Counted from the first letter of the stretch, positions 26,060 to 37,755 are shown. The stretch: 64,000 nucleotides of DNA from Streptomyces sp. TG1A-8 (GCF_030499535.1 NZ_JASTLB010000001.1:2604001-2668000), one strand, 5' to 3'. Numbers and translations are program-made. The notes: generated by a model not told the origin, from the letters alone.

Positions 26060-26592
26060 CAGACCCTAAAGATCGACCAGGTCGCCATCGTCGACGGAAC
26101 CCTGGTCCCCACTCGTGACCACCGGCTGGCCGCACCCGGCAAGAACTACCGCTACTCCGCCAATGTGCAGGTGGCCATCGACGCCGACACCCGCCTGGTC
26201 ATCGCCACCGGCGACCCGCAACCGGGCAACCGCAACGACCGCACCGTCTACCGCACCTGCGGCATCGACCAGAAACCGCCCGGGCGTCCGGTGATGGCTG
26301 ACGGCGGCTACCAGGGCAACCTCGACGTGATCATGCCCTACCGTAAACCCGCCGACGGGACACTGACCGACTGGCAGGAAGATCTCAACGCCATCCACCG
26401 CAAGGTCAGCGCCCGCGTCGAACACGCGCCGGCGCGGATGAAGTGCTGGAAAATCCTGCGGGACTACCGACGCGCGGCCAGCACCCTGGCGGACACCGCC
26501 TGGGGCACCGCCCACCTGCACGACCTCGCCCTCACGGGCTGACCGCGAGTCGGTCGGTGGTCACTACCAAGAGCAGCCACGAGACACCCTTA
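26060..26592 (+). pseudogene. IS5-family transposase, C-terminal part only
   Basis: Begins abruptly with KIDQVAIVDGTLVPTRDHRL and continues through KNYRYSANVQVAIDADTRLV, QPGNRNDRTVYR, MADGGYQG and RVEHAPARMKCWKILRDYRR to TGA 26540-26542. The N-terminal half of the enzyme is missing. An end sequence ACGAGACACCC at 26581-26591 resembles the end of the N-terminal fragment near 29453-29465, so the element's outer terminus is preserved on this side. The inner edge at about 26060 is a rearrangement point. Confidence 0.75.
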
Positions 26593-26604
26593 GCTCGGCC
26601 CGGC

Positions 26605-27519
26605 TCAGCTTCCGGCCATGACGATGACCAGTTTGCCGCCCTTCGGGCGCTGCTCGCGCTCCAGCTCCGTCAGGGCGGGAATCGCCTCGGTCAACGGGAC
26701 CGTACGGGCGATGGGCAGGCGCAGGGTCCGGGCCACCTCCTCCAGGTCGGCGGTCACCGGCCGGCCCATCATCGCCCGGAACGGGCCGGGCAGTGCGCTT
26801 CTGATCATTTTGGCCGGGGTTGGGACGATGTCGACGATGGTTCCGCCGGGCTTCAGCAGCGTTCGGGCCGCGGCGAAGGGAAGCATGCCGGGCGTGTCGA
26901 AGACGAGATCGAACCGTCCCGCGAGGGCGGCCGGGTCGAAGCCGAAACCCACTACCGGCTCGACGCCGAGCTCGTGGGCCTCGTCGGCCGCAGGGTTGCG
27001 GCAGCTGCCGGCGACCGAGGCTCCCCGCGCCCGGGCGAACTGGACGGCGGCCCGGCCCACCCCGCCCAGGCATCCGTTGACGAAGACCGCCTGCCCGGGC
27101 CGGATTTCCGCCGTGGCCTGGTAGGCGGTCACGCCCACGGTCGGCAGCGCGGCGGCCTGCTCGTACGAAAGGTCCACCGGTTTGAGCACGACCGCCTTCT
27201 CCGGGGCCGTCACCATCTCGGCGAACGCCCCCGCCTGCCGGAACCGAGCGTGGCCGAGTACCGCGTCGCCGGCCTTCAGGCGGGTGACGCCGGCGCCGAC
27301 CGCCTCGACGACTCCGGCGAAGTCGTGCCCCATCGCCCGGGGAAAGGAGCGGCCGGTCATCAGCTTCATTTCGCCGTTGCGCATCTTCCAGTCCAGCGCG
27401 TTGGAAGCCGCCGCCCGGACGCGGACGAGAACCTCGTCCGGACCCGGGCGTGGTGGCTCGAACTCAGCGAGCCGCATCACCTCCGGGCCGCCGTAGCGGT
27501 CGTATTGAAGGCGCTTCAC
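26605..27519 (-). CDS. Zinc-independent medium-chain dehydrogenase/quinone oxidoreductase
   Basis: A 304-residue NAD(P)H-dependent MDR enzyme. The GroES-like N-terminus is MKRLQYDRYGGPEVMRLAEF, with MGHDFAGVVEAVGAGVTRLK; the Rossmann domain has GQAVFVNGCLGGVGRAAVQF. The catalytic zinc cysteine and the structural-zinc cysteine quartet are absent, as in quinone oxidoreductases. ATG 27519 overlaps the cupin stop (ATGA), so the two are co-translated. Substrate unknown; an AraC regulator precedes the pair. Confidence 0.85.
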   Translation of the reverse strand: MKRLQYDRYGGPEVMRLAEFEPPRPGPDEVLVRVRAAASNALDWKMRNGEMKLMTGRSFPRAMGHDFAGVVEAVGAGVTRLKAGDAVLGHARFRQAGAFAEMVTAPEKAVVLKPVDLSYEQAAALPTVGVTAYQATAEIRPGQAVFVNGCLGGVGRAAVQFARARGASVAGSCRNPAADEAHELGVEPVVGFGFDPAALAGRFDLVFDTPGMLPFAAARTLLKPGGTIVDIVPTPAKMIRSALPGPFRAMMGRPVTADLEEVARTLRLPIARTVPLTEAIPALTELEREQRPKGGKLVIVMAGS

Positions 27520-27977
27520 GAGGCGTACTCGTTCGAGATCTCGGTGGCGTAGTTCTTCCAGAGCGGTTGCATGGTCTCGGCGTTGACCGGCTGCCCGGAA
27601 TCGATCATGGCCTTGAAGTCGCGGAAGTACTGCACATACAGGTCCGGCGTGAAGGTGTTCAGCATGACCGCGTTCTCGTCGCCGACGTTGGCGAACGTGT
27701 GCGGCGCCCCGGTCGGCACGATGACCCAGGTGCCCGGCCCGGCGTCGTATTGGTCCTCGCCGACGGTGAACCGGAAAGTTCCCGCCAGCACGTAGAAGCC
27801 CTCGTCATGCTGGGCGTGGCGATGCTGCAACGGGCTCGGGGTGCCCGGCGGAATGGTGACCTCGGCGAACCCCAGCCGGTGGTCGGTGTGCTCACCGTTC
27901 TCCAGGATGCGGATCTGCTGCGCCCTGCTGCCGAGGATCTCGCCCTCACCGGGGCGGACGATGTTTACCTTCGCCAC
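27516..27977 (-). CDS. Cupin-domain protein
   Basis: A 153-residue single-domain cupin with motif 1 PSPLQHRHAQHDEGFYVLAG (two His and Glu as metal ligands) and motif 2 PTGAPHTFANVGDENAVML (fourth His). The C-terminal tail YFRDFKAMIDSGQPVNAETM is typical of stand-alone quercetinase-like or sensor cupins. It is transcribed with the oxidoreductase and lies just downstream of the AraC regulator; a small aromatic or polyketide substrate is possible but unproven. Confidence 0.85.
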   Translation of the reverse strand: MAKVNIVRPGEGEILGSRAQQIRILENGEHTDHRLGFAEVTIPPGTPSPLQHRHAQHDEGFYVLAGTFRFTVGEDQYDAGPGTWVIVPTGAPHTFANVGDENAVMLNTFTPDLYVQYFRDFKAMIDSGQPVNAETMQPLWKNYATEISNEYAS

Positions 27978-27991
27978 GACTTCTCCTGTTG

Positions 27992-28945
27992 CTATTGCGT
28001 GCCTTGGTCACCACCATCCTTTCCCGGGCCGGCTGTGCGCGTCTTGGTCGTCTGTGCACGGTTGCTGGTTACCAGTGCGCGCGGGTTGTAGCCGTACGTC
28101 GCCTTGAAGAGCTTGCTGAAATGGGTGGGATCGGAGAATCCCCACCGGGCGGCCACGGCGGTGACCGTACGTCCGCTTCCGGTCAGCTCGGCTCGGCAGC
28201 GCTCCAGGCGGCGACGGCGGATCAGGGCCGCGACGGTGAGCGGCTGGTCCTCGAACAGCTTGTGCAGCCGACGTACTGAGATGTGATGGGCGGCGGCGAT
28301 GCCGGGCGCGGACAGATCGGGATCGGTCAGCCGCGCCTCGATGTAGCCGGTGATCCGGTCCCGCAGCAACTCGTTCGGGGCCGGTTGTTCGTCGCCGAGC
28401 CGGGCCTCCAGTGCGACAGCGATCAGCTCGACGACGGCCGCCGCCGATCGCAGCGCCTCCGTCTCACGGAACCCGGTCGCCGACCGCGCCGACTCCCGGG
28501 CCAGCACGGAGACGAGAGCGCCCGGGCCGTGGCTGCCGTCGATGCGTACGCCGATGAGCCGATCGATCTGCGCGGGCCGGATCCGAAGCTCCCGGCGCGG
28601 AACCAGGATAGTGACGTGCGCCGCGGCGGTGCTCTCGAACCGGAGCGTACGCGTGGGATCGAGCAGCACCAAGTCGGTCGGCCCGAGTTCGGCGTCGCCG
28701 CGCCCTTGCTCGATCCGCGTCCGGCCCCAGGTCATCACCTTGACCGCCAGGTTCTCGCCGTCGGAAGCGTCGCGCTCCCGCCCGATGCAGGCGCTCTCTG
28801 GCGTGTCGAGGGAGACCAGCCGCAGCGGCCCGAGGTCGCGGGTGGCGATCCGGCCCCGGAAACCGGCCCCGGCCAGCTTGTTGACCAGCGGCGGAAACCC
28901 GCTGGCGGCCAGCTCGTCCTGGAACGTCTCAAGGTTGCCAATCAC
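27992..28945 (-). CDS. AraC-family transcriptional regulator
   Basis: A 317-residue regulator. The N-terminal AraC-binding-like domain (about 20-190) is followed by a C-terminal double helix-turn-helix: DLSAPGIAAAHHISVRRLHK and VTAVAARWGFSDPTHFSKLF with ATYGYNPRAL. It is encoded directly upstream of the cupin-oxidoreductase pair on the same strand and is the obvious activator candidate. The start is GTG 28945, with TACCGT 6 nt upstream (28952-28957 on the plus strand), suggesting a leaderless message. Confidence 0.88.
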   Translation of the reverse strand: MIGNLETFQDELAASGFPPLVNKLAGAGFRGRIATRDLGPLRLVSLDTPESACIGRERDASDGENLAVKVMTWGRTRIEQGRGDAELGPTDLVLLDPTRTLRFESTAAAHVTILVPRRELRIRPAQIDRLIGVRIDGSHGPGALVSVLARESARSATGFRETEALRSAAAVVELIAVALEARLGDEQPAPNELLRDRITGYIEARLTDPDLSAPGIAAAHHISVRRLHKLFEDQPLTVAALIRRRRLERCRAELTGSGRTVTAVAARWGFSDPTHFSKLFKATYGYNPRALVTSNRAQTTKTRTAGPGKDGGDQGTQ

Positions 28946-29059
28946 CGGTCAACGGTAACGGCGACACTTCTGCTCGGGCACGGTGTTCGGCGGGCGTTAC
29001 AGCGGCGCCGGCCCGCATCTGCTCTCCCAGGCTCTGGTGCACGTGGTGGACGGCCCGGT

Positions 29060-29466
29060 CGCGCCGGCGACCGACGGCCGAACGCTGAGCACAGCACCGG
29101 TATCGGAATCGGTGCGCCGGACCGGGGCCGGTGCCAGTAGCGGACCGGGGGTGTCGATCACACGAGGGGCGGCGGAGTGCGAGACGCCGAACAGCGGTCC
29201 GATCCGGCGCATCGTGAGGTTGGTGCCCCGTAGGCGGCGACCAGTAGCACGCGGTCGGCTGGGTCCAGTCGCCACTGCCGGCCGGGGCGGCCGTCGGTGA
29301 CCTCGTCCCCGCCGCGCTGGGCCACGACGCGCACGAGCTTGCGGAACTGGCCAAACTGTAGGCCGGTGAACGATGCGATCCACCCCGGGCGCGATGCCGT
29401 GATCACCTGCATCCCATCATGATCAACGATCACGGCGTCGCGTCTGCCATCGGGTTACGAGACAGC
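29060..29466 (-). pseudogene. IS5-family transposase, N-terminal part only, frameshifted
   Basis: The minus strand reads MQVITASRPGWIASFTGLQF then FRKLVRVVAQRGGDEVTDGR and WRLDPADRVLLVAAYG in one frame, continuing in another with TNLTMRRIGPLFGVSHSAAP and VIDTPGPLLAPAPVRR. This is the N-terminal half of the same transposase family whose C-terminal half lies at 26060-26542 on the opposite strand; the break falls just where the other fragment starts. The outer end ACGAGACAGCC (29455-29465) resembles the other fragment's end. Confidence 0.7.
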
Positions 29467-29477
29467 CTTTAGGCCTG

Positions 29478-30233
29478 CTAGGCCTGCGCCCGCCCCTCCC
29501 CCGCGTGCATCGCCGCGCCGACGATCCCCGCGTTGTTCTGCAGCTGCGCCGGCACGATCTCGGCCTTGACGCCCTCGATGAAGTGCAGGAACTTGTCCGC
29601 CTTGCGGCTCACGCCGCCGCCGATGATGAACAGTCCGGGCGAGAACAGCATCTCGACGTGCGCGAGGTACTTCTGCACCCGGCGCGCCCACTGCTCCCAG
29701 CTCAGGTCGTGGTCCTCCTTGGCCTTGCTGGAGGCCCGCTTCTCCGCCTCGTGGCCGTTCAGCTCCAGGTGGCCCAGCTCGGTGTTGGGAACGAGGACGC
29801 CGTCCACGAACAGGGCGCTGCCGATGCCGGTGCCGAAGGTGAGCAGCACGACCGTGCCGCTGCGGTCGCGGCCGGCGCCGAAGCGCATCTCGGCGACGCC
29901 GGCCGCGTCCGCGTCGTTGACCACGGTCACCGGCAGGCCACCCAGCCGCTCGCTGAACAGGGCGCGCGCGTCCGTATCGATCCAGTTCCTGTCCACGTTC
30001 GCCGCCGTGCGCACCGTGGCGCCGCCGGTGACCACCCCGGGGAAGGTCAGGCCCACCGGACCGGTCCAGCCGAAGTGGTCGACGACCTGCTTCACGCCGT
30101 CGGCCACGCCGTCGGGCGTCGCCGGGTGCGGGGTGAGCACCTTGCACCGCTCCTGGGCCAGGTCGCCCTCGTCCAGGTCCACAGGGGCACCCTTGATCCC
30201 GGATCCGCCGATGTCCACGCCGAAGATCTGCAT
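29478..30233 (-). CDS. ppgK: Polyphosphate glucokinase
   Basis: A 251-residue ROK-family kinase that phosphorylates glucose with polyphosphate (or ATP). Seen: phosphate-1 motif [35 protein letters not shown], catalytic Asp in [16 protein letters not shown], phosphate-2 [25 protein letters not shown] and [14 protein letters not shown]. The distinctive [20 protein letters not shown] segment is typical of actinobacterial PpgK. TAACGT lies 6 nt before ATG 30233 (30240-30245), consistent with a leaderless transcript. Confidence 0.95.
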   Translation of the reverse strand: MQIFGVDIGGSGIKGAPVDLDEGDLAQERCKVLTPHPATPDGVADGVKQVVDHFGWTGPVGLTFPGVVTGGATVRTAANVDRNWIDTDARALFSERLGGLPVTVVNDADAAGVAEMRFGAGRDRSGTVVLLTFGTGIGSALFVDGVLVPNTELGHLELNGHEAEKRASSKAKEDHDLSWEQWARRVQKYLAHVEMLFSPGLFIIGGGVSRKADKFLHFIEGVKAEIVPAQLQNNAGIVGAAMHAGEGRAQA

Positions 30234-30262
30234 GGCTCCACGTTACGACGGACGACGGACGG

Positions 30263-31270
30263 TCACGCCGCCGGTGTGCCGGATCCGCCGCGCTCGGCCA
30301 CCAGGGCGGCCGCTTCGTCCCGCAGGTCGCGGCGGAGTTCCTTGGGCAGCGAGAAGGTGATGGACTCCTCGGCCGCCCTGACGATCTCGACGTCGCCGTA
30401 GCCGTGCCCGGCGAGCCGTTCCAGGACCTCCTCGACCAGGACCTCGGGGACGGAGGCGCCGGAAGTCACGCCGACCGTGCCGACGCCCTCCAGCCAGGCC
30501 TCGTCGATCTCGCTCGCGAAGTCCACCAGGTACGCCGCGCGGGCGCCGGCGAGCTTGGCGACCTCGACCAGCCGCTTGGAGTTGGAGGAGTTGCGCGAGC
30601 CGACGACGATGACCAGCTCGGCCTCGGCGCCCATCCGCTTCACCGCGAGCTGGCGGTTCTGGGTGGCGTAGCAGATGTCGTCGCTGGGCGGGGACACGAG
30701 GGCCGGGAACTTCGTCTTCAGGGCGTCGACGGTCTCCATGGTCTCGTCCACGGACAGGGTGGTCTGGGACAGCCAGACCACCTTGGAGGGGTCGCGGACC
30801 TCCACCTTGGCGACGTCCTCGGGGCCGTCGACGAGCTGGATGTGGTCGGGGGCCTCGCCGGAGGTGCCGATGACCTCCTCGTGGCCCTCGTGCCCGATCA
30901 GGAGGATGTCGTAGTCGTCCTTGGCGTACCGGACGGCCTCCTTGTGGACCTTGGTGACCAGGGGGCAGGTCGCGTCGATGGTGGCGAGGCGGCCCCGCCG
31001 GGCCTCCTCGTGGACGGCCGGGGCGACGCCGTGCGCCGAGAACATCACGATGTTGCCCGGCGGCACCTCCTCCGTCCGCTCGACGAAAACGGCGCCCTTC
31101 TTCTCCAGCGTCTGGACGACGTACTTGTTGTGGACGATCTCGTGCCGGACGTAGATCGGGGCCCCGTACTGTTCGAGGGCCTTCTCGACGGCGATCACGG
31201 CGCGGTCCACACCGGCGCAGTAGCCCCGGGGGGCGGCGAGCAGGACGCGGCGGCCAGACGAAGCGGTCAT
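30263..31270 (-). CDS. ispH: 4-hydroxy-3-methylbut-2-enyl diphosphate reductase
   Basis: The 335-residue iron-sulfur enzyme of the last MEP-pathway step, making IPP and DMAPP. The three cluster cysteines lie in [12 protein letters not shown] (Cys18), [11 protein letters not shown] and [14 protein letters not shown]. Other conserved stretches are [27 protein letters not shown] and [18 protein letters not shown] (31277-31282 plus strand) lies 6 nt before ATG 31270, suggesting leaderless initiation. It is divergent from xseA, the usual Streptomyces order. Confidence 0.97.
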   Translation of the reverse strand: MTASSGRRVLLAAPRGYCAGVDRAVIAVEKALEQYGAPIYVRHEIVHNKYVVQTLEKKGAVFVERTEEVPPGNIVMFSAHGVAPAVHEEARRGRLATIDATCPLVTKVHKEAVRYAKDDYDILLIGHEGHEEVIGTSGEAPDHIQLVDGPEDVAKVEVRDPSKVVWLSQTTLSVDETMETVDALKTKFPALVSPPSDDICYATQNRQLAVKRMGAEAELVIVVGSRNSSNSKRLVEVAKLAGARAAYLVDFASEIDEAWLEGVGTVGVTSGASVPEVLVEEVLERLAGHGYGDVEIVRAAEESITFSLPKELRRDLRDEAAALVAERGGSGTPAA

Positions 31271-31390
31271 GGCCTCATCGTAAGGCCGCTTCCGGTGGGC
31301 CGGGATCACGCACCGCCACGGGCCGCCGGAGCGGCCGGTGCGCCCGGCGGCACGCTCGCCCGCGTCGGCGGTGTTGTCGGCGGTGGCGGC

Positions 31391-31396
31391 TACCCT
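31391..31396 (+). promoter_or_regulatory. -10 element TACCCT for leaderless xseA
   Basis: TACCCT ends 6 nt before ATG 31403 and no Shine-Dalgarno sequence intervenes, so the transcript should start at the ATG. It is divergent from the ispH promoter about 110 bp away. Confidence 0.5.
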
Positions 31397-31402
31397 CGCC
31401 CC

Positions 31403-32611
31403 ATGGCTGTGAACACCTCGCCCGAGACCCCGCTCCCCGTCGGGGAGGTCTCCCGGCTCATCGGGGGATGGATCGACCGGCTCGGGGCGGTCTGGGTCGA
31501 GGGGCAGATCACGCAGTTGTCGCGGCGGCCCGGGGCCGGGGTGGTGTTCCTGACGCTGCGGGACCCGTCGTACGACGTCTCCGTCAGCGTGACCTGCTAC
31601 CGGCAGGTGTTCGACGCGGTGGCCGACGTCGTGGGCGAGGGGGCCCGGGTCGTCGTACTGGCCAAGCCGGAGTGGTACGCGCCGCGGGGGCAGCTCTCGC
31701 TGCGGGCCGCGGAGATACGGCCCGTGGGCGTCGGCGAGCTGCTGGCCCGGCTGGAGCGGCTGAAGAAGGCGCTGGCGGCCGAGGGGCTGTTCGCGCCCGA
31801 GCGCAAGAGACCGCTGCCCTTCCTGCCCCAGCTGATCGGACTGGTGTGCGGTCGCGCCTCCGCCGCGGAGCGGGACGTGCTGGAGAACGCCCGGCGCCGC
31901 TGGCCGGCCGTCCGCTTCGAGGTGCGCAACGTCGCCGTGCAGGGCGTGCACGCCGTCCCGCAGGTCGTGCAGGCCGTCAAGGAGCTGGACGCGGCCGGGG
32001 AGGTGGACGTGATCATCGTCGCCCGGGGCGGCGGCAGCGTGGAGGACCTGCTGCCGTTCTCCGACGAGCAGCTGGTGCGGGCCGTGGCGCAGTGCCGTAC
32101 GCCGGTCGTCTCCGCGATCGGGCACGAGCCGGACAACCCGCTGCTGGACCACGTCGCCGACCTGCGCGCCTCCACTCCGACCGACGCGGCGAAGAAGGTC
32201 GTGCCGGACGTGGGCGAGGAGCACGAGCGGGTGCGGATGCTGCGGGACCGGGCCCGGCGCTGCGTGGGCGCGCTGGTGGAGCGGGAGCAGCGGGGACTGG
32301 CGCACGCGCTGGCCCGGCCCTCGATGGAGGACCCGCACCGGATGGTCGACGAGCGGGCCGACCACGTCGCCTCCCTGCTGGAGCGTGGCCGGCGCACGCT
32401 CGGCCACCTCCTGGACCGCGCCGACTCCGAGCTGACGCACACCCGCGCGCGCGTGGTGGCCCTCTCCCCCGCGGCGACGCTGAAGCGCGGCTACGCGGTG
32501 CTGCAGAAGGCGGACGGGCACGTGGTCCGCGATCCCGAAGAGGTCGCGCGGGGCGAGGCGCTGCGGGCCCGCGTCGCCGACGGCGAATTCCCAGTGAAGG
32601 TGGGCGAATGA
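31403..32611 (+). CDS. xseA: Exodeoxyribonuclease VII large subunit
   Basis: A 402-residue subunit of the nuclease that degrades single-stranded DNA. N-terminal OB fold ([40 protein letters not shown]), catalytic core ([73 protein letters not shown]), then a long coiled C-terminal helix that binds the small subunits, ending [12 protein letters not shown] 31403 is chosen from the OB-fold start and the -10 element. The stop overlaps xseB (ATGA). Confidence 0.97.
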   Translation: MAVNTSPETPLPVGEVSRLIGGWIDRLGAVWVEGQITQLSRRPGAGVVFLTLRDPSYDVSVSVTCYRQVFDAVADVVGEGARVVVLAKPEWYAPRGQLSLRAAEIRPVGVGELLARLERLKKALAAEGLFAPERKRPLPFLPQLIGLVCGRASAAERDVLENARRRWPAVRFEVRNVAVQGVHAVPQVVQAVKELDAAGEVDVIIVARGGGSVEDLLPFSDEQLVRAVAQCRTPVVSAIGHEPDNPLLDHVADLRASTPTDAAKKVVPDVGEEHERVRMLRDRARRCVGALVEREQRGLAHALARPSMEDPHRMVDERADHVASLLERGRRTLGHLLDRADSELTHTRARVVALSPAATLKRGYAVLQKADGHVVRDPEEVARGEALRARVADGEFPVKVGE

Positions 32612-32847
32612 CCGGCAAGGTGGACGAGGCACTGTCGTACGAGCAGGCGCGCGACGAGCTGATCGAGGTCGTACGGCGCCTGGAGGCGGGCGGTACGACG
32701 CTGGAGGAGTCCCTGGCGCTGTGGGAGCGCGGCGAGGAACTGGCCAAGGTGTGTCGGCGCTGGCTGGAGGGTGCGCGGGCCCGCCTGGACGCGGCGCTCG
32801 CCGAGGAGGACGAAGGGGCGCAGGGGGCGGGAGGCGGCGGCGAGTAG
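32608..32847 (+). CDS. xseB: Exodeoxyribonuclease VII small subunit
   Basis: A 79-residue helical hairpin protein ([40 protein letters not shown]) matching the XseB family, with a Gly/Glu-rich tail. Several copies coat the C-terminal helix of XseA. Its ATG overlaps the xseA stop, ensuring coupled translation. Confidence 0.96.
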   Translation: MTGKVDEALSYEQARDELIEVVRRLEAGGTTLEESLALWERGEELAKVCRRWLEGARARLDAALAEEDEGAQGAGGGGE

Positions 32848-32916
32848 GCGCGGGCCGTCGCGGCTGTCGCGCTTGCCGGGGTTACCGCCGCGGCCGTGCC
32901 GCCCGCGCGGCACCGC

Positions 32917-33450
32917 TCACCGGGTCCTCAGCGCCGCCGCCATCTCCGTGAGCCGTGCGAAGGTCGCCGTGCCCGCCACCACGGTCGTGGAGCCGGGGGT
33001 GTTCTCCAGTACGAGGGCGTCGTAGCGCCCGCCGGTGTAGCGGGTCCAGGTGCGCGCGCCGATCCGTTCGGTCCGCTTCGTGGCCGCGGCGCCCTGGCTG
33101 GCCCGGTCGATGAAGTCGGCCCGCTTCTCGGCGGACTGCTCGACCTGCACGTACTGTCCGTCGGGCGTCCGGAAACCGAGGTGCCAGCGGTCGGAGTCCT
33201 CGCCCTGGTAGCGCACCGAGGTCGCCTTCCAGGTCTTCGGCAGGCCCTCCGGAGCGGCCACCGGGTAGCTCGCCGCCCGGCGCGCGGTGAGCAGTTCGAT
33301 CCGGTAGTCGACCCGCTTGATGTCGGGAGCGTGATCGTCGTGCGGGATGAAGAAGTACATGACCGCGGCCGCGATCCCGATCACGGCCAGGGAGAGGATC
33401 ATGTCCCGGGCCGTCTTCTGCTTGCCTTTCGAACCTGCCACGCCCTCCAT
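32917..33450 (-). CDS. DUF4245 membrane-anchored protein
   Basis: A 177-residue protein with one N-terminal membrane segment (DMILSLAVIGIAAAVMYFFI, residues 16-35) and an extracellular domain with SYPVAAPEGLPKTWKATSVR, WHLGFRTPDGQYVQVEQS and the closing TATFARLTEMAAALR. This is the actinobacterial DUF4245 family, commonly encoded beside glpX; function unknown. It is divergent from glpX. Confidence 0.85.
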   Translation of the reverse strand: MEGVAGSKGKQKTARDMILSLAVIGIAAAVMYFFIPHDDHAPDIKRVDYRIELLTARRAASYPVAAPEGLPKTWKATSVRYQGEDSDRWHLGFRTPDGQYVQVEQSAEKRADFIDRASQGAAATKRTERIGARTWTRYTGGRYDALVLENTPGSTTVVAGTATFARLTEMAAALRTR

Positions 33451-33568
33451 CGTCGCAGGTGCCCGGCACGCTCATCCGTGGGGTCCCCTGCTCATCTTGT
33501 ATGCCTGGCGTTAGAGTCGGGAGCAACACCCTCATCCGGCCGTCGTCGTATCAGAAAGGTGCGCACCG

Positions 33569-34603
33569 ATGACCGAGCACCATCACCTGCCGTCCGAACT
33601 GGACGTCCCCTCCGAGGCCCCCGACCGCAACCTCGCCCTGGAACTCGTCCGCGTGACCGAAGCCGCGGCGATGGCCGCGGGCCGCTGGGTCGGACGCGGC
33701 GACAAGAACGGCGCCGACGGCGCCGCGGTGCGCGCCATGCGGACCCTCGTCTCCACCGTGTCGATGAACGGCGTGGTCGTCATCGGCGAGGGCGAGAAGG
33801 ACGAGGCGCCGATGCTCTTCAACGGAGAGCACGTGGGCGACGGCACCGGGCCCGAGGTGGACATCGCCGTCGACCCGATCGACGGCACCACCCTGACGGC
33901 CAAGGGCATGCCCAACGCCATCGCCGTCCTCGCCGCCGCCGAGCGCGGCGCCATGTTCGACCCGTCCGCCGTGTTCTACATGGACAAGCTGGTCACCGGG
34001 CCCGACGCCGCCGACTTCGTCGACATCGACGCGCCCGTGTCGGTGAACATCCGCCGGGTCGCCAAGGCCAAGCGGTCCACGCCCGAGGGCGTCACGGTCG
34101 TCATCCTGGACCGGCCCCGGCACGACGGCGTCATCAAGGAGATCCGGGAGACCGGCGCGCGCATCAAGCTGATCTCGGACGGCGACGTGGCCGGCTCGAT
34201 CCTGGCGCTGCGCGAGGGCACGGGCATCGACCTGCTGCTCGGCATCGGGGGCACCCCCGAGGGGATCATCTCGGCCTGCGCGGTGAAGTGCCTGGGCGGC
34301 ACCATCCAGGGCAAGCTGTGGCCCAAGGACGAGGAGGAGCGGGCACGGGCCGTGGACGCCGGGCACGACCTCGACCGGGTACTGACCACCGAGGACCTGG
34401 TCACCGGGGAGAACGTGTTCTTCGTCGCCACCGGCATCACCGACGGCGAACTGCTGCGCGGGGTGCGGTACCGGTCGGAGACCGCTACCACCGACTCGAT
34501 CGTGATGCGGTCCAAGTCCGGCACCGTGCGGCGGATCGACTCCGAGCACCGGCTGAGCAAGCTGCGGGCCTACAGCGCGATCGACTTCGACCGCGCGAAG
34601 TAG
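33569..34603 (+). CDS. glpX: Fructose-1,6-bisphosphatase class II
   Basis: The 344-residue GlpX-type phosphatase of gluconeogenesis. Metal and substrate motifs are seen: [78 protein letters not shown] and [19 protein letters not shown]. Length and motifs are canonical. Convergent with the WhiB-like gene across a shared terminator. Confidence 0.97.
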   Translation: MTEHHHLPSELDVPSEAPDRNLALELVRVTEAAAMAAGRWVGRGDKNGADGAAVRAMRTLVSTVSMNGVVVIGEGEKDEAPMLFNGEHVGDGTGPEVDIAVDPIDGTTLTAKGMPNAIAVLAAAERGAMFDPSAVFYMDKLVTGPDAADFVDIDAPVSVNIRRVAKAKRSTPEGVTVVILDRPRHDGVIKEIRETGARIKLISDGDVAGSILALREGTGIDLLLGIGGTPEGIISACAVKCLGGTIQGKLWPKDEEERARAVDAGHDLDRVLTTEDLVTGENVFFVATGITDGELLRGVRYRSETATTDSIVMRSKSGTVRRIDSEHRLSKLRAYSAIDFDRAK

Positions 34604-34616
34604 CACTGCCGGCGGA

Positions 34617-34646
34617 CGGGCGCTCCCGGTGCGGAGGGGGCGCCCG
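34617..34646. terminator. Bidirectional terminator between glpX and the WhiB-like gene
   Basis: CGGGCGCTCCC and GGGGGCGCCCG form a stem of about ten pairs (one wobble or bulge) around an 8-base loop, 14 nt after the glpX stop and just past the end of the convergent gene. Confidence 0.6.
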
Positions 34647-34654
34647 CCCGCGGC

Positions 34655-35029
34655 TCAGCCCGCTATGCGGTTCGCCGCCGCCCGCGCCGTCTTCTTCAGC
34701 TCCACCTCGCGCCTGCGGCGCCTGGCCAGGACCACACGGCGCTCGGCCGCCGTCAGGCCGCCCCAGACGCCGTAGGGCTCGGGCTGCAGGAGGGCGTGTT
34801 CGCGGCACTCGACCATCACCGGGCAGCGGGCGCAGACCCGCTTGGCCGCCTCCTCCCGCGCGAGGCGGGCGGCGGTGGGCTCCTTCGACGGGGCGAAGAA
34901 CAACCCGGCCTCGTCGCGCCGGCACACCGCCTCGGTGTGCCAGGGAACGTCTTGGTCCCTGTCCCGCGCCGGACCCCGCTGGGCCGGAACGGCGGCTACC
35001 CGCAGGGACGAATGCGGCGTTTGCGGCAC
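34655..35029 (-). CDS. wblI: WhiB-like iron-sulfur transcription factor
   Basis: A 124-residue Wbl protein. The four cluster cysteines are Cys36, Cys66, Cys69 and Cys75 (AVCRRDE, RVCARCPVMVECREHAL), followed by GVWGG (87-91) and a basic C-terminal tail (LARRRRREVELKK) for DNA contact. These proteins carry an O2/NO-sensitive 4Fe-4S cluster and partner the primary sigma factor. GTG 35029 has AGGAG 6 nt upstream. The symbol is based on the position between glpX and the fumarase genes, which fits wblI of S. coelicolor. Confidence 0.85.
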   Translation of the reverse strand: MPQTPHSSLRVAAVPAQRGPARDRDQDVPWHTEAVCRRDEAGLFFAPSKEPTAARLAREEAAKRVCARCPVMVECREHALLQPEPYGVWGGLTAAERRVVLARRRRREVELKKTARAAANRIAG

Positions 35030-35201
35030 GGTCTACTCCTGACGACGGCTTCGCGAGCGAGAGACGACGCAGCAAGGCCTACCCGTTGTGCGCGTGCCTA
35101 TGCACAGCGTTCCCGGCGGCGGGAGCGCGGCGGCCGGTTCGCGCCCCCGGGCCCCCACGCCGGGGACCGCGACGTTCCGGTTGCCGGCGCGTTCGCGGCC
35201 G

Positions 35202-35903
35202 TCAACGGTCCAGGTGTCTGCGCAGCTTCCTGTCGACCTTGTCCTGGACCCGCTCCAGGATGTCCGCCACGCGCCTGCCGCGCTTGGGCCGGGCCTCGAC
35301 GTTGCCGAGGACGGCCCAGCCGTCGACGTGGACCACGGGCGCGTCGGGATCGGCCGAATCCAGCGGGCTCACGTCGAAGTTGCCCAGCACGCCCCCGCCC
35401 GCGCCGCGCAGCGACACGTTCTCCGGAACGCGGATCTGGACGTCCCCGAAGACGGAGACCGCCCTGACGACGACCTGCTGGTACTCGAACAGCGCCTCGC
35501 TGAGGTCGATCTCGACGCTGCCGAAGACCGCGTACGCGTGCAGCCGGCGCCCCGCGCGCCAGCGGCCCCGGCGCGTGGCGCTGCTGAAGACGGCCACCAC
35601 GCTGGCGTCGGCCTCCACCGGGAGCGCCCCGGGCGCGGGGTGCGGCGGGAGCGGGGCGCAGGCCGGGGCGGCCGGGCCCCGGTGGGCGGCGGGCAGGTCC
35701 CGGACGAAGACCTCCAGCTCGCCGACCGTCCTGGCGTGCAGCACGCCCTCGACGCGTTCGGAGTGTTCGTCGGCGGTCAGCCGGCCCTCGGCCAGGGCCT
35801 CGCGGAGGATGTCGGCGAAGCGGTCGCGGTCGGCGTCCGAGGCGCGCAGCTCGGACACGCGCGGTGCGGTGTCCCGGGGTTCGGCGTGCTTGTGAAGGTC
35901 CAC
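35202..35903 (-). CDS. DUF1707 protein with a LiaF-like C-terminal domain
   Basis: A 233-residue soluble protein. The N-terminal DUF1707 domain (RVSELRASDADRDRFADILR, EGRLTADEHSERVEGVLHA) is joined by a Pro/Ala linker to a beta-helical domain of the cell-wall-active (LiaF-like) type: AYAVFGSVEIDLSEALFEYQ, VFGDVQIRVPENVSLRG, VLGNFDVSP and VLGNVEARPKRG. GTG 35903 has TACGCT (35910-35915 plus strand) 6 nt before it, implying leaderless expression. Function unknown; envelope-stress sensing is suggested only by the fold. Confidence 0.8.
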   Translation of the reverse strand: MDLHKHAEPRDTAPRVSELRASDADRDRFADILREALAEGRLTADEHSERVEGVLHARTVGELEVFVRDLPAAHRGPAAPACAPLPPHPAPGALPVEADASVVAVFSSATRRGRWRAGRRLHAYAVFGSVEIDLSEALFEYQQVVVRAVSVFGDVQIRVPENVSLRGAGGGVLGNFDVSPLDSADPDAPVVHVDGWAVLGNVEARPKRGRRVADILERVQDKVDRKLRRHLDR

Positions 35904-36084
35904 GACGGCAGCGTACCGAAACGCGATAGATCGCGACCAGGGGCGGGGCGGGCGCGTCGCGCGTCCGCGCGCGGCCCGGCGACTGAGCCCCACCTCACGG
36001 ATTCCGCCCCGGCGGGAGGTCCTACGCTGGTGAGGCCCGCCGACGCCGACGGGCGACCGTCCGCAGAGTGAGGAATGGGCTGAG

Positions 36085-37755
<1,671 letters not shown>

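Noticed and set aside
30263..32632. A very long minus-strand frame opposite xseA reading into ispH
   Set aside because: It is the antisense of xseA; composition is Arg/Gly/Pro shadow sequence and only the ispH part (from 31270) matches a family.
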